This document shows positions 1-7,802 of a stretch of 8,508 nt of DNA, in pieces. Location: the NCBI GenBank assembly GCA_015655535.1, contig JAATEW010000079.1, positions 1-8,508 of the forward strand, written 5' to 3'. The position numbers and the translations under genes were made by a program. The DNA comes from Hyphomicrobiales bacterium (GTDB lineage Bacteria; Pseudomonadota; Alphaproteobacteria; Rhizobiales; Beijerinckiaceae). How positions within the stretch are numbered: position 1 is the stretch's first letter; each line of letters begins with the position of its first letter. The notes under the pieces are model-generated. The model was not told the DNA's origin. It searched no databases and saw only the letters and a program-made list of their open reading frames with translations.

Positions 1-239
1 ATGCGGAAGTGCCGATCGGCGCGATCGACGATGAGGGCCAGGGCCCTGGCATCTGGCTTGTCGATGAGACCAATGAGACGGTGCGTTATCAGCTCGTGAA
101 GGTCGCGCAGTTCGGCGCCGAGACGGCCGTCGTCAGCAACGGCGTGAAGCCCGGTGAGCGCCTCGTCTCGATAGGCGGACATTTCCTGCACGACGGACAG
201 CATGTCCGTCTTTCCGACACGAAGGCGGCAATGCAATGA
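1..239 (+). CDS. RND efflux periplasmic adaptor (membrane fusion protein), 3' end only
   Basis: This is the last ~79 codons of a gene that begins before the window. It is read in the frame of positions 3-5 (GCG) and ends at TGA 237-239. The visible peptide has the usual C-terminal pattern of HlyD/AcrA-family adaptors: a VPIGAI strand, then IWLVDETNETVRYQLVKV, then a V-x-NGVKPGERLVSIGGHFLHDGQHVRL ending. This corresponds to the final beta-barrel/membrane-proximal part. Such proteins are usually lipid-anchored or membrane-anchored in the periplasm and link an inner-membrane RND pump to an outer-membrane TolC-like channel. The stop codon overlaps the start of the RND permease gene (ATGA), so the two are co-transcribed and probably translationally coupled. 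The GTG at 9-11 is an internal valine codon, not a start. The family call rests on the pattern plus the neighbour; the substrate cannot be told from this fragment. Confidence 0.85.
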   Translation, partial: AEVPIGAIDDEGQGPGIWLVDETNETVRYQLVKVAQFGAETAVVSNGVKPGERLVSIGGHFLHDGQHVRLSDTKAAMQ

Positions 240-3200
240 GCGGGTTCAATCTCTCGGCGCTTGCCGTCCGCGAGCGCGGCATCACGCTCTTCCTGATCCT
301 CGCGATCACGGCCTCAGGCATCTTTGCCTATCTCAATCTTGGCCGGGCCGAAGATCCGACCTTCACGGTCAAAGTCCTGACTGTCACGGCCGCCTGGCCA
401 GGCGCGACCGCCGAAGAGATGCAAAACCTCGTCGCCGATCCGCTCGAGAAGCGGCTGCAGGAGCTGCGCTGGTACGATCACGTCGATACGTTCACGCGGC
501 CGGGCCTCGCCTTAATGACGCTCTATCTCCTCGACAAGACTCGGCCGGCCGATGTCCCGGAGCAGTTCTACCAGGCGCGCAAAAAGCTTGGTGATGAGGC
601 TCGTAATTTGCCGCAAGGCGCGCTCGGGCCTTTCATCAACGACGAATACTCGGACGTCGTCTTTGCGGTCTATTCGATCGAAGGCGATGGGTTGCCCGAC
701 CGGCTGCTGTCGCGCCAGGCCGAAACCGTGCGCGAGCGTTTGCTCCACGTGCCTGGCGTCACAAAAGTCGACATTGTCGGTGAGCGGCCGGAGCGGATTT
801 TCGTTAACTTCTCTTACGCGCGCTTCGCGACGCTCGGCGTCAGTCCAAACGATGTTTTCGCGGCGCTGCAACGTCAAAATGTTGTGACGGCAGCCGGATC
901 TATCGACACGAATGGCCCCCAGGTCTTCATCCGGCTCGAAGGCGCCTTGGACGATCTGGAGAAGGTCCGCAACACCCCGATCGTGGCGGGCGGCCGGGTG
1001 CTGAAACTATCCGACATCGCGCAGGTCGAGCGGGGCTATGAAGACCCGGCGACATTCCTCGTGCGCCACAATGGCAAACCGGCGCTCGTGCTCGATGTCG
1101 TCATGCAGGTCGGCTGGAATGGCCTTGCCCTGGGCGATGCTTTGAAGGCAGCCGAAAAGACCCTTGGCGATGATCTGCCGCTTGGTGTGCATCTTACCAA
1201 GATCACCGATCAGACGGATAATATCCAGATCGCCGTCGGTGAGTTCATGGAGAAATTCTTCGTTGCGCTCGGCGTCGTCATGGTGGTCTGTCTCATAAGT
1301 CTGGGATGGCGCGTTGGAATCGTTGTCGCCGCCGCCGTGCCTTTGACGCTTGCGACGGTGCTCGTCATCTTCATGATCACCGGACGTTTCTTCGACCGCA
1401 TTACCCTCGGCGCTCTTATCATCTCGCTGGGTCTCTTGGTCGATGACGCGATCATCGCGATCGAAATCATGGTCGTGAAACTCGAAGAGGGATTCGACCG
1501 CATCTCTGCGGCATCTTACGCCTGGTCGCATACGGCAGCACCCATGCTTGCAGGTACGCTTGTCACGATCATAGGCTTCCTCCCGGTCGGCTTTGCAAAG
1601 TCGAGCGCCGGCGAATACGCCGGCAACATCTTCTGGGTCGTCGGCTATGCCTTGATTACGTCTTGGATCGTCGCCGTCGTTTTCACGCCCTATCTCGGCG
1701 TGGTGCTCCTGCCAGAGATCAAGAAGGTCGAAGGCGCCGCCTACGAACACATCTATTCGACACCGAACTATAACCGCTTCCGCAAGCTCGTGGCTTGGGC
1801 GGTCCGTCAGAAGTTCCTGGTTGCAGGAGCAGTCATTGCTCTTTTTGTTGCCTCGGTCATCGGCATGGGCAGTGTGCGTCAGCAGTTCTTCCCGTCGTCC
1901 GACCGGCGCGAAGTTCTGGCCGAAGTGCAGATGCCGGAAGGCACCAGCATCGAGGCCACGGGCGCCATTACCGCCCGCATCGAAGACTGGCTCAAGCAGC
2001 AGCCCGAAGCCAAAGAGGTGACAAGCTATATCGGTGGCGGCGCGCCGCGCATCTGGCTTGCCTATAATCCGGAGCTGCCCGATCCGTCCTTCGCCAAAAT
2101 CATGATCCTGACGGAGAGCCAGGAAGCGCGCGACAAACTAACCCTGCACCTGCGCGAGCGCATCGCGGATGGCCTCGCGCCGGAGGCAAGGCTCAGGGTT
2201 ACGCAATTTGTGTTTGGACCCTATTCCCATTGGCCTGTGACGTTCCGGGTGATGGGGCCCGATCCGACCGCTTTGCGGCATATCGCGGATCAGGTGCAAA
2301 GCGTCATGCTCGCCAATCCGAACACGCGCGACGTGAACGAGGATTGGAGCGAGCGCGTGCCCACCATGCGCTTCGTGTTCGATCAAGCGCGATTGCAGCT
2401 GCTTGGCTTGACGCCGGCGGAAGCGGCGCAGCGCCTGCAGGTTCTTTTGACTGGAACCTCGGTCACTCAGGTCCGCGAAGACATCCGGGCCGTTGATATT
2501 GTTGCGCGCAGCAGCGGCAGCGAACGTCTCGATCCAAAGCGCTTGACCGACCTCACCTTCACGAACCGTGACGGACAGATCATTCCCGTCAGCCAGATCG
2601 GGCATGTCGTCGTCACCCCCGAGGATCCGATCCTGCGCCGGCGCAATCGCATTCCGACGATCACGGTTCAAAGCGACATAGACGAGAAGTTGCAGCCGCC
2701 GCAGGTGACAGCCGAAGTTGCCGTGGCCCTGAAGCCACTCATCGCGACGCTGCCGTCCGGTTATCATATCGAGATCGGCGGCAATGCGGAAGAATCGGGC
2801 AAGGCCAATGCGGCGCTGGCTCCGATCTTTCCGGTCATGTTCCTTTTGACGATGCTGGTGCTCGTGTTCCAAGTCCGAAGCATATCGTCCATGTTCATGG
2901 TTCTGCTGACCGCACCGCTCGGACTGATCGGCGTTGTTCCGACATTGCTGGCCTTCGGTGTGCCCTTCGGGTTCAATGGCATTCTGGGCTTGATCGGCCT
3001 CTCCGGCATCTTGATGCGCAATACCTTGATCCTCATTGGCCAGATCAAGACAAATCAGGCAGAAGGCCTCGATCCCTTCCATGCCGTGGTTGAGGCGACC
3101 GTGCAGCGTGCCCGCCCCGTCGTCTTGACGGCGCTCGCCGCCGTGCTCGCCTTCTCGCCGCTCACATCATCGGTCTTCTGGGGCTCGCTCGCCTATACAT

Positions 3201-3337
3201 TGATCGGCGGCACCGCAGCCGGAACGCTGCTCGTCTTGCTCTTCCTGCCCGCGCTTTATGCGATATGGTTCAGGGTCAAACCTAGCAAGGGCGAGGCCCT
3301 CGCGAAGGCGATGATACCTGCTGGGGCCCGTGCATAA
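236..3337 (+). CDS. RND-family efflux transporter permease subunit (HAE1/AcrB-like)
   Basis: A 1033-residue inner-membrane proton/drug antiporter, close to the ~1040 residues usual for AcrB-type pumps. The layout is the duplicated RND one: TM1 at about 14-34, a large periplasmic porter loop to about 335, TM2-TM6 at about 338-495, TM7 at about 524-548, a second periplasmic loop to about 860, and TM8-TM12 at about 862-1008. The proton-relay aspartate pair in TM4 is present in SLGLLVDDAIIAIE (D403, D404). The TM10 segment GILMRNTLILIGQI has Arg928 where AcrB has Lys940. The AWPGATAEEMQNLVADPLE segment near residue 55 and the GV-x-KVDIVGERPERIFV segment near 175-190 are typical porter-domain sequence. 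The start ATG at 236 overlaps the stop of the adaptor gene, with GAAGG about 10 bases upstream. It should work with that adaptor and an outer-membrane channel encoded elsewhere. The exported compound cannot be deduced. The family call is firm; a specific gene name is not justified. Confidence 0.95.
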   Translation: MSGFNLSALAVRERGITLFLILAITASGIFAYLNLGRAEDPTFTVKVLTVTAAWPGATAEEMQNLVADPLEKRLQELRWYDHVDTFTRPGLALMTLYLLDKTRPADVPEQFYQARKKLGDEARNLPQGALGPFINDEYSDVVFAVYSIEGDGLPDRLLSRQAETVRERLLHVPGVTKVDIVGERPERIFVNFSYARFATLGVSPNDVFAALQRQNVVTAAGSIDTNGPQVFIRLEGALDDLEKVRNTPIVAGGRVLKLSDIAQVERGYEDPATFLVRHNGKPALVLDVVMQVGWNGLALGDALKAAEKTLGDDLPLGVHLTKITDQTDNIQIAVGEFMEKFFVALGVVMVVCLISLGWRVGIVVAAAVPLTLATVLVIFMITGRFFDRITLGALIISLGLLVDDAIIAIEIMVVKLEEGFDRISAASYAWSHTAAPMLAGTLVTIIGFLPVGFAKSSAGEYAGNIFWVVGYALITSWIVAVVFTPYLGVVLLPEIKKVEGAAYEHIYSTPNYNRFRKLVAWAVRQKFLVAGAVIALFVASVIGMGSVRQQFFPSSDRREVLAEVQMPEGTSIEATGAITARIEDWLKQQPEAKEVTSYIGGGAPRIWLAYNPELPDPSFAKIMILTESQEARDKLTLHLRERIADGLAPEARLRVTQFVFGPYSHWPVTFRVMGPDPTALRHIADQVQSVMLANPNTRDVNEDWSERVPTMRFVFDQARLQLLGLTPAEAAQRLQVLLTGTSVTQVREDIRAVDIVARSSGSERLDPKRLTDLTFTNRDGQIIPVSQIGHVVVTPEDPILRRRNRIPTITVQSDIDEKLQPPQVTAEVAVALKPLIATLPSGYHIEIGGNAEESGKANAALAPIFPVMFLLTMLVLVFQVRSISSMFMVLLTAPLGLIGVVPTLLAFGVPFGFNGILGLIGLSGILMRNTLILIGQIKTNQAEGLDPFHAVVEATVQRARPVVLTALAAVLAFSPLTSSVFWGSLAYTLIGGTAAGTLLVLLFLPALYAIWFRVKPSKGEALAKAMIPAGARA

Positions 3338-3419
3338 GCAAAAGCTCCACCACCATTGATGATGCTGAGCCATATGATGAAGCCGAGGCCTGCAAGGTCG
3401 ACATCATAATCGTCTATAG

Positions 3420-3463
3420 GGGGCCTGGTTCGCCCCGCTGCTTACCGGCTTCGCCAATGCCGG
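3420..3463 (+). terminator. Two adjacent GC hairpins, weak terminator candidate for the efflux operon
   Basis: The first hairpin is GGGGC (3420-3424) with GCCCC (3432-3436) around a 7-base loop. The second is CCGGC (3445-3449) with GCCGG (3459-3463) around a 9-base loop. Both are only 5 bp, lie 80-125 bases after the permease stop, and are not followed by a T run, so they do not meet the usual intrinsic-terminator pattern. They may only slow or protect the transcript end, or be chance structure in GC-rich DNA. Confidence 0.2.
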
Positions 3464-3509
3464 CTGGCCTGATCACAAAAATGTTTCCTCTGCCTGAAGC
3501 GCGCGAGCA

Positions 3510-3524
3510 TGGCCGACGCCTTGC
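3510..3524 (+). promoter_or_regulatory. Sigma-54-like -24/-12 element (weak candidate)
   Basis: TGGC (3510-3513), seven bases, then TTGC (3521-3524) matches the core spacing of sigma-54 promoters, with GG and GC 12 bases apart. The intermediate bases (CGACGCC rather than ACG-rich) and the base after TTGC (C rather than A/T) do not match the consensus. Transcription would start near 3535, about 260 bases before the fdnG start. Sigma-54 control is known for E. coli fdhF (formate-hydrogen lyase), but not for E. coli fdnGHI, which uses sigma-70 with FNR and NarL. A chance match is quite possible. Confidence 0.2.
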
Positions 3525-3535
3525 CTCTGAGCAAA

Positions 3536-3558
3536 ACTCCCAAAACATTCACGGGAGT
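3536..3558. repeat. Inverted repeat ACTCCC / GGGAGT
   Basis: ACTCCC (3536-3541) and GGGAGT (3553-3558) are perfect inverted copies separated by 11 bases (AAAACATTCAC). The spacing would suit either a dimeric DNA-binding protein or an RNA hairpin. It lies seven bases before the 15-base palindrome at 3565-3579, so the two may form one regulatory cluster. The function is unknown. Confidence 0.35.
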
Positions 3559-3564
3559 GGACGA

Positions 3565-3579
3565 ATGACGGGCCGTCAT
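3565..3579. promoter_or_regulatory. 15-base palindrome ATGACGGGCCGTCAT, candidate operator
   Basis: This is a perfect inverted repeat with 7-base arms (ATGACGG and CCGTCAT) around one central G. It is the best dyad in the intergenic region. It sits 125-140 bases upstream of the sigma-70-like -35 element and about 215 bases before the fdnG start, a distance that would suit an upstream activator rather than a blocking repressor. It does not resemble an FNR/Anr box (TTGAT-N4-ATCAA). The binding protein is unknown, and short dyads also arise by chance. Confidence 0.35.
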
Positions 3580-3703
3580 CGCTCATGAAGGTACAGGCGT
3601 TTTTGCAAACAGCGATAGTCCTGCCGATATCGCATCATGAAACAGGTCGCGCCTATCACGAGATCGGCCGTTCAAAGCATAATAAGACTTTGTTTGCATA
3701 GAC

Positions 3704-3732
3704 TTGAGACGCCCGCAGCTTTTGTCTATATC
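3704..3732 (+). promoter_or_regulatory. Sigma-70-like promoter for the formate dehydrogenase operon
   Basis: TTGAGA (3704-3709) matches the -35 consensus at 5 of 6 bases. After an ideal 17-base spacer, TATATC (3727-3732) matches the -10 consensus at 4 of 6. Transcription would start around 3739 and leave a leader of about 55 bases before the ATG at 3794. The TTG of the -35 box is also the start of an in-frame upstream extension of the coding frame. Treating it as promoter rather than coding agrees with the Tat signal beginning at 3794. Confidence 0.45.
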
Positions 3733-3781
3733 TGATCTAAAGTCCACGCGCGGGTATGTTGACCTGTCGCGGGAACTGAAC

Positions 3782-3785
3782 GGAG
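3782..3785 (+). promoter_or_regulatory. Ribosome binding site that fixes the fdnG start
   Basis: GGAG lies 8 bases upstream of the ATG at 3794. The ATG is followed at once by a Tat signal peptide (MNLSRRGFIK). This start is preferred over the in-frame TTG at 3704, which would place 30 extra residues before the twin-arginine motif. Confidence 0.7.
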
Positions 3786-3793
3786 TGTCCGGA

Positions 3794-6700
3794 ATGAACC
3801 TAAGTCGTCGCGGCTTTATCAAGCTTACTGGCGCCGGTCTCGCAGCATCAAGTCTTGGTGCGCTTGGCTTCGGCTTGGCGGGCGCGGCCCTTGCGTCTTC
3901 GATCCGGCCCTACAAACTGACAGCCACAACCGAGACCCGCAACACCTGCACCTATTGCTCTGTCGCCTGCGGCATCCTGATTTACAGTCTTGGCGACCGG
4001 GCGAAGAATGCCAAGTCCGACATCATCCATATCGAAGGCGATCCGGATCATCCAGTGAATCGCGGGACGCTCTGTCCGAAAGGCGCCGGCCTCCTCGATA
4101 TCGTGCATGCGCCCACGCGGTTGAAATACCCGCAATATCGCGCCCCCGGCAGCAACGAGTTCAAGCAGGTCTCCTGGGATTTCGCGTTGAACCGCATAGC
4201 GACGCTGATGAAAGAGGATCGCGACGCGAACTTCATTGCCAAGGATGCCGCCGGCACGACAGTCAACCGATGGATAAGTACCGGCATGCTGGCCGCCTCG
4301 GCGTCGTCGAGCGAGACGGCCTATCTGACGTGGAAGGTCGCCCGAGCCCTCGGCATGGTGGTCTTCGATAACCAGGCACGCGTCTGACACGGACCGACGG
4401 TGGCCAGTCTGGCCCCAACATTCGGTCGCGGTGCAATGACCAACACTTCGCAGGATATCAAGAATGCCAATGTGGTCGTGGTCATGGGCGGCAATGCGGC
4501 CGAAGCGCATCCCTGTGGCTTCAAATGGGTGATCGAAGCAAAGATCGAGAACGCAGCCAAGCTCGTCGTGATCGATCCTCGGTTCACCCGCACTGCCGCG
4601 GTCGCGGATGTCTATGCGCCGATCCGTCCGGGAACCGATATCGCGTTCCTCAATGGCATGATGCGCTACCTTCTGGAGAAGGACGCGATCCAGCATGAAT
4701 ATGTGCGGGCCTATACCAATGCCAGCCTGATCGTGAAGGAAGGCTTCGGCTTCGAGGAGGGGCTGTTTACCGGCTACGAGGCGGATACGCGCAGCTACGA
4801 CAAGTCGAGCTGGGACTACGAAGTCGACGAGCAGGGCTTTGCCAAGATCGACGACACCTGGCAAAATCCGCGCTGCGTGATCAATCTGCTTCGCCAGCAT
4901 GTGGACCGCTATACGCCGGACATGGTGTCGCGTATCTGCGGGACGCCGCGCGATAAATATCTCCAGATCTGCGAACTGTTTGCTACGACCTCGGCGCCCG
5001 ACAAGGCGTTGACGAGCATGTTTGCGCTCGGCTGGACCCAGCATTCGATCGGGTCCCAGAATATTCGCGCGATGGCGATGGTCCAGCTCCTGCTGGGCAA
5101 TATCGGCGTCGCCGGCGGCGGGATGAATGCTTTGCGCGGTCATTCCAATATTCAGGGGCTGACCGATGTCGGTCTTCTGTCGAACCAGATGCCTGGCTAT
5201 CTCACGCTTCCAAGCGACAAGGAGACCAGTTTCGAGGACTATATGAAGACGCGGCTCTTCGAGCCGCTGCGCCCCGGACAAACGAGCTATTGGCAGAACT
5301 ACAAGAAGTTCTTCGTCAGCTTCCAAAAGGCAATCTATGGCGATGCCGCGCGGCCGGACAATGACTGGGCCTATGATTGGCTGCCGAAGCTCGATATTCC
5401 GCTTTACGACATCATAAAAGCCTTCGAGATGATGGCGAATGGCGAGATGAACGGCTACATCTGCCAGGGCTTCAATCCGCTCCAGGCCTTTCCGGACAGG
5501 GGCAAGATCCGCAAGGCGCTGGGCAAGCTGAAATTCCTCGTCACGATGGACCCGCTGGACACGGAGACGTCGAGGTTCTGGGAGGATTTCGGCCCGCAGA
5601 ACCCGTCCGATCCGGCTTCGATCCAAACCGAAGTCTTCCAGCTGCCGACAACCTGCTTCGCCGAAGAGAACGGCTCGCTCGTCAATTCGTCACGCTGGTT
5701 GCAATGGCATTGGAAAGCCGCCGAAGCGCCGGGCGAGGCTCAGAGCGACATCTGGATCATGTCCAGCCTCTTCCATCGGCTGCGTGAAATGTATCGCAAG
5801 GACGGCGGCGCATTTCCCGATCCGCTTCTGAACTTGACCTGGAAATATACGGATCCGGTCGATCCGAATCCGGAGGAATTGGCGAAGGACATGAACGGTC
5901 GCGCCTTGGTCGATATCAAGGATGCAACGGGTGCAACAACATTGCACGCCGGCCAATTGCTGGATGGGTTCGCGCAATTGCGCGATGATGGTACGACCAT
6001 GTCCGGCTGTTGGATATTCTCGGGCTGTTACACCGAGAAGGGCAATCAGATGGCGCGGCGCGACGCGACCGATCCGCGCGAGCAAGGCATCGCGCCGAAC
6101 TGGGCCTGGGCCTGGCCGGCCAACCGGCGGATTCTTTATAATCGTGCCAGCGCCGACCCGGCCGGCAAAGCTTGGAATCCAGAGAAGCCGATCATCGAAT
6201 GGAACGGCACGCAATGGGCCGGCATCGACGTGCCCGACTACACGCCGACGACGAAGCCATCTGACTCCGTCGGTCCCTTCATCATGAATGCCGAAGGCGT
6301 CGGGCGGCTTTTCGCGCGCGACCAGATGGCCGAGGGACCGTTCCCGGAACATTACGAACCGTTTGAATCGCCGTCGCCCAACGTGCTGCACCCGAAGGTC
6401 AGCAACAACCCGGCGGCGCGCGTCTTCGCCGACGACCGGGCCGATTTTGGAACCGCGTCAGACTTCCCCTATGTCGCGACCACCTACCGGTTGACCGAGC
6501 ACTTCCACTTCTGGACCAAGCACGCGCTGATCAACGCGATCCTTCAGCCCGAAGAGTTCATCGAGATCGGCGAAGTTCTGGCGAAGGAGAAGGGAATTAC
6601 GCAGGCCGGCTGGGTCCGGCTGAGCTCGAAGCGCGGCGTGATCGTGTGCAAGGCCTATGTGACCAAGCGCATCCGGCCGCTGATGGTGGACGGAAAACCG

Positions 6701-6865
6701 ACCCATGTGATCGGTGTGCCGCTCCATTGGGGCTTCACCGGCCAGGCTCGCAAAGGCTATGGCGCCAATACGCTCACGCCGTCGGTCGGCGATGCGAACA
6801 CGCAGACCCCGGAATTCAAAGCATTCCTTGTAAATATCGAAAAAGCCGCCGGACCCATAGCCTGA
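3794..6865 (+). CDS. fdnG: Formate dehydrogenase-N/-O major (alpha) subunit, selenocysteine-containing
   Basis: The catalytic subunit of membrane-bound formate dehydrogenase oxidises formate to CO2 in the periplasm at a Mo/W bis-MGD centre. It has 1023 residues when the in-frame TGA at 4385-4387 is read as selenocysteine (Sec198); E. coli FdnG/FdoG are about 1015. A Tat signal SRRGFIK (residues 4-10) and hydrophobic stretch end in an AALA cleavage site near residue 34. The 4Fe-4S cluster ligands are C52-x2-C55-x3-C59 and C94, followed by K96, the usual electron-path lysine. The active-site segment is NQARV-Sec-HGPTVASLAPTFGRG, with His199 after Sec. VVVMGGNAAEAHPCGF and the C-terminal molybdopterin-dinucleotide-binding domain (about 890-1015, TEHFHFWTKH to NTLTP-x-VGDANTQTPEFK) match the family. 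Genes for the beta and gamma subunits follow directly. The GTG at 4400 is a false start created by cutting the gene at the TGA. The name fdoG is equally defensible; sequence alone does not separate the N and O isoenzymes. Confidence 0.96.
4385..4387 (+). other. UGA selenocysteine codon (Sec198 of FdnG), not a stop
   Basis: The frame is the same before and after this TGA. The flanking residues (ARV before; HGPTVASLAPTFGRGAMTN after) are those that surround selenocysteine in E. coli FdnG/FdoG and, more loosely, FdhF. A SECIS hairpin starts within five bases. In this family the selenium of Sec coordinates the molybdenum. Reading through needs SelA, SelB, the selC tRNA and SelD, none of which is in this window. 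Confidence 0.96.
4388..4427 (+). promoter_or_regulatory. Bacterial SECIS element directing selenocysteine insertion
   Basis: The hairpin begins immediately after the UGA. The lower stem is GACCGA (4392-4397) paired with TCGGTC (4422-4427), 6 bp. The upper stem is GG (4399-4400) with CC (4415-4416), then GGCC (4402-4405) with GGCC (4411-4414). A single bulged U at 4401 interrupts the upper stem, and the apical loop is AGTCT (4406-4410). The bulged U is base 17 counted from the U of UGA, and the loop contains GU. Both are the features known to bind SelB in E. coli fdhF and fdnG mRNAs. The element is also coding sequence. Confidence 0.93.
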
Positions 6866-6875
6866 GGAAAAGTCG

Positions 6876-7802
6876 ATGGCAGATCTGCAATCGCAAGATT
6901 ACATCCGGCGCTCGGCGTCGACCCTGACGCCGCCGTCGGTCCGCGATCACGAACAGGAAGTCGCGAAACTCATCGACGTATCGCGTTGCATCGGCTGCAA
7001 GGCCTGCCAGTCGGCCTGCATGGAGTGGAACAATCTGCGCGGCGAGATCGGACATTTCGAAGGGACATACGACAATCCGCTCGACCTTGATCCGAACACC
7101 TGGACCGTGATGCGCTTCACCGAATGGGAGGATGATAAGGGCAATCTCGAATGGCTGATCCGTAAGGACGGCTGCATGCATTGTGAGGACCCCGGCTGTC
7201 TCAAGGCCTGCCCGGCGCCCGGCGCGATCGTGCAACATGCCAATGGCATCGTCGATTTCATCAGCGACGCCTGTATCGGCTGCGGCTATTGCGTCAAAGG
7301 CTGCCCGTTCAACATTCCACGCATCAGCCCGGAGGATCACAAGTCCTACAAATGCAGCCTGTGCTCCGACCGGGTCTCGGTCGGGTTGGAGCCGGCTTGC
7401 GTCAAGTCTTGTCCGACCGGCGCGATCATGTTCGGCTCGAAGAGCGATATGACGGCCTGGGCGGGCGAGCGCATCGTCGAGCTCAAGTCACGTGGCTTTG
7501 CCGACGCAGGACTCTATGATCCGCCGGGCGTCGGCGGCACGCATGTCATGTATGTTTTGAACCATGCCGACGATCCCACGATCTATGCAGGCCTGCCAAA
7601 AGATCCGCATATCAGCGTTTTTGTCTCTATCTGGAAAGGCATTCTGAAGCCCGTGGCTCTGGCCGGCATCGCCTTCGCAGCCATTTCCGGGTTCATGCAC
7701 TGGATTACTGTCGGGCCGAACGAGGTCCAACCGGAGGACGAGGCCGAGGCGCAGCGCCTGCTTCGCGAGAAGCAGTTAAGCGTAAGGGAGGCTGCGCAAT
7801 GA
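6876..7802 (+). CDS. fdnH: Formate dehydrogenase-N/-O iron-sulfur (beta) subunit
   Basis: A 308-residue electron-transfer subunit (also named fdoH or fdxH; E. coli homologues 294-300). It carries electrons from the alpha subunit to the gamma haems. Sixteen cysteines form four 4Fe-4S sites: C38, C41, C44, C48 (CIGCKACQSAC); C100, C103, C108, C112; C133, C136, C139, C143 (CIGCGYCVKGC); and C160, C163, C175, C179. As usual for such ferredoxin folds, the last cysteine of one motif probably serves another cluster. One membrane helix at about 257-279 (PVALAGIAFAAISGFMHWITV) anchors it with the N-terminal bulk in the periplasm. It has no signal peptide, so it is expected to travel through Tat together with the alpha subunit. 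The N-terminal LIDVSRCIGCKACQ segment is near-identical to the E. coli proteins from memory. GAGG (6864-6867) lies 8 bases before the ATG, only 10 bases after the fdnG stop. Confidence 0.96.
   Translation: MADLQSQDYIRRSASTLTPPSVRDHEQEVAKLIDVSRCIGCKACQSACMEWNNLRGEIGHFEGTYDNPLDLDPNTWTVMRFTEWEDDKGNLEWLIRKDGCMHCEDPGCLKACPAPGAIVQHANGIVDFISDACIGCGYCVKGCPFNIPRISPEDHKSYKCSLCSDRVSVGLEPACVKSCPTGAIMFGSKSDMTAWAGERIVELKSRGFADAGLYDPPGVGGTHVMYVLNHADDPTIYAGLPKDPHISVFVSIWKGILKPVALAGIAFAAISGFMHWITVGPNEVQPEDEAEAQRLLREKQLSVREAAQ

Larger units (their letters stand above)
3338..3793. other. Intergenic region between efflux operon and formate dehydrogenase operon
   Basis: There are 456 bases with no convincing gene on either strand. 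Frame 1 of the + strand stays open to TGA 3586-3588, but it has no good start or ribosome binding site and gives a low-complexity, unrecognisable peptide. The minus strand carries a short hydrophobic reading frame running into the end of the permease gene, discussed among the findings. The region contains several candidate signals, listed separately: hairpins near 3420-3463, a -24/-12-like element at 3510-3524, an inverted repeat at 3536-3558, a 15-base palindrome at 3565-3579 and a sigma-70-like promoter at 3704-3732. There is also a perfect TTTGCAAA palindrome at 3602-3609. Its TGCAAAC part (3604-3610) recurs inverted as GTTTGCA at 3692-3698. Confidence 0.7.

Noticed and set aside
2138..3082. 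314-codon minus-strand frame within the RND permease gene (also those at 1007-1750 and 512-877)
   Set aside because: Shadow frames of the permease: no recognisable domain, no ribosome binding site, and composition typical of antisense reading.
3337..3588. Open + strand frame after the permease gene, ending at TGA 3586-3588
   Set aside because: No early start codon or ribosome binding site, and the peptide is not recognisable. The only ATG gives about 35 residues without hydrophobic or structural character.
3602..3609. TTTGCAAA palindrome and its distant inverted partner GTTTGCA (3692-3698) as an operator pair
   Set aside because: Too short (7-8 bases) and too far apart (about 80 bases) to separate from chance without comparison to other genomes.
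4387..4400. fdnG as a pseudogene or as two separate genes, with the second beginning at GTG 4400
   Set aside because: The reading frame is unchanged across the TGA, the family has selenocysteine at that position, and a SECIS hairpin follows. The GTG has no ribosome binding site and lies inside the SECIS.
3848..5626. 592-codon open frame on the minus strand across fdnG
   Set aside because: It lies wholly antisense to a well-supported conserved gene, its translation is Arg/Asp/His-rich without recognisable domains, and long antisense frames are common in GC-rich genes with this codon pattern. It also runs unbroken across the Sec codon region only because TGA is not a stop on that strand.
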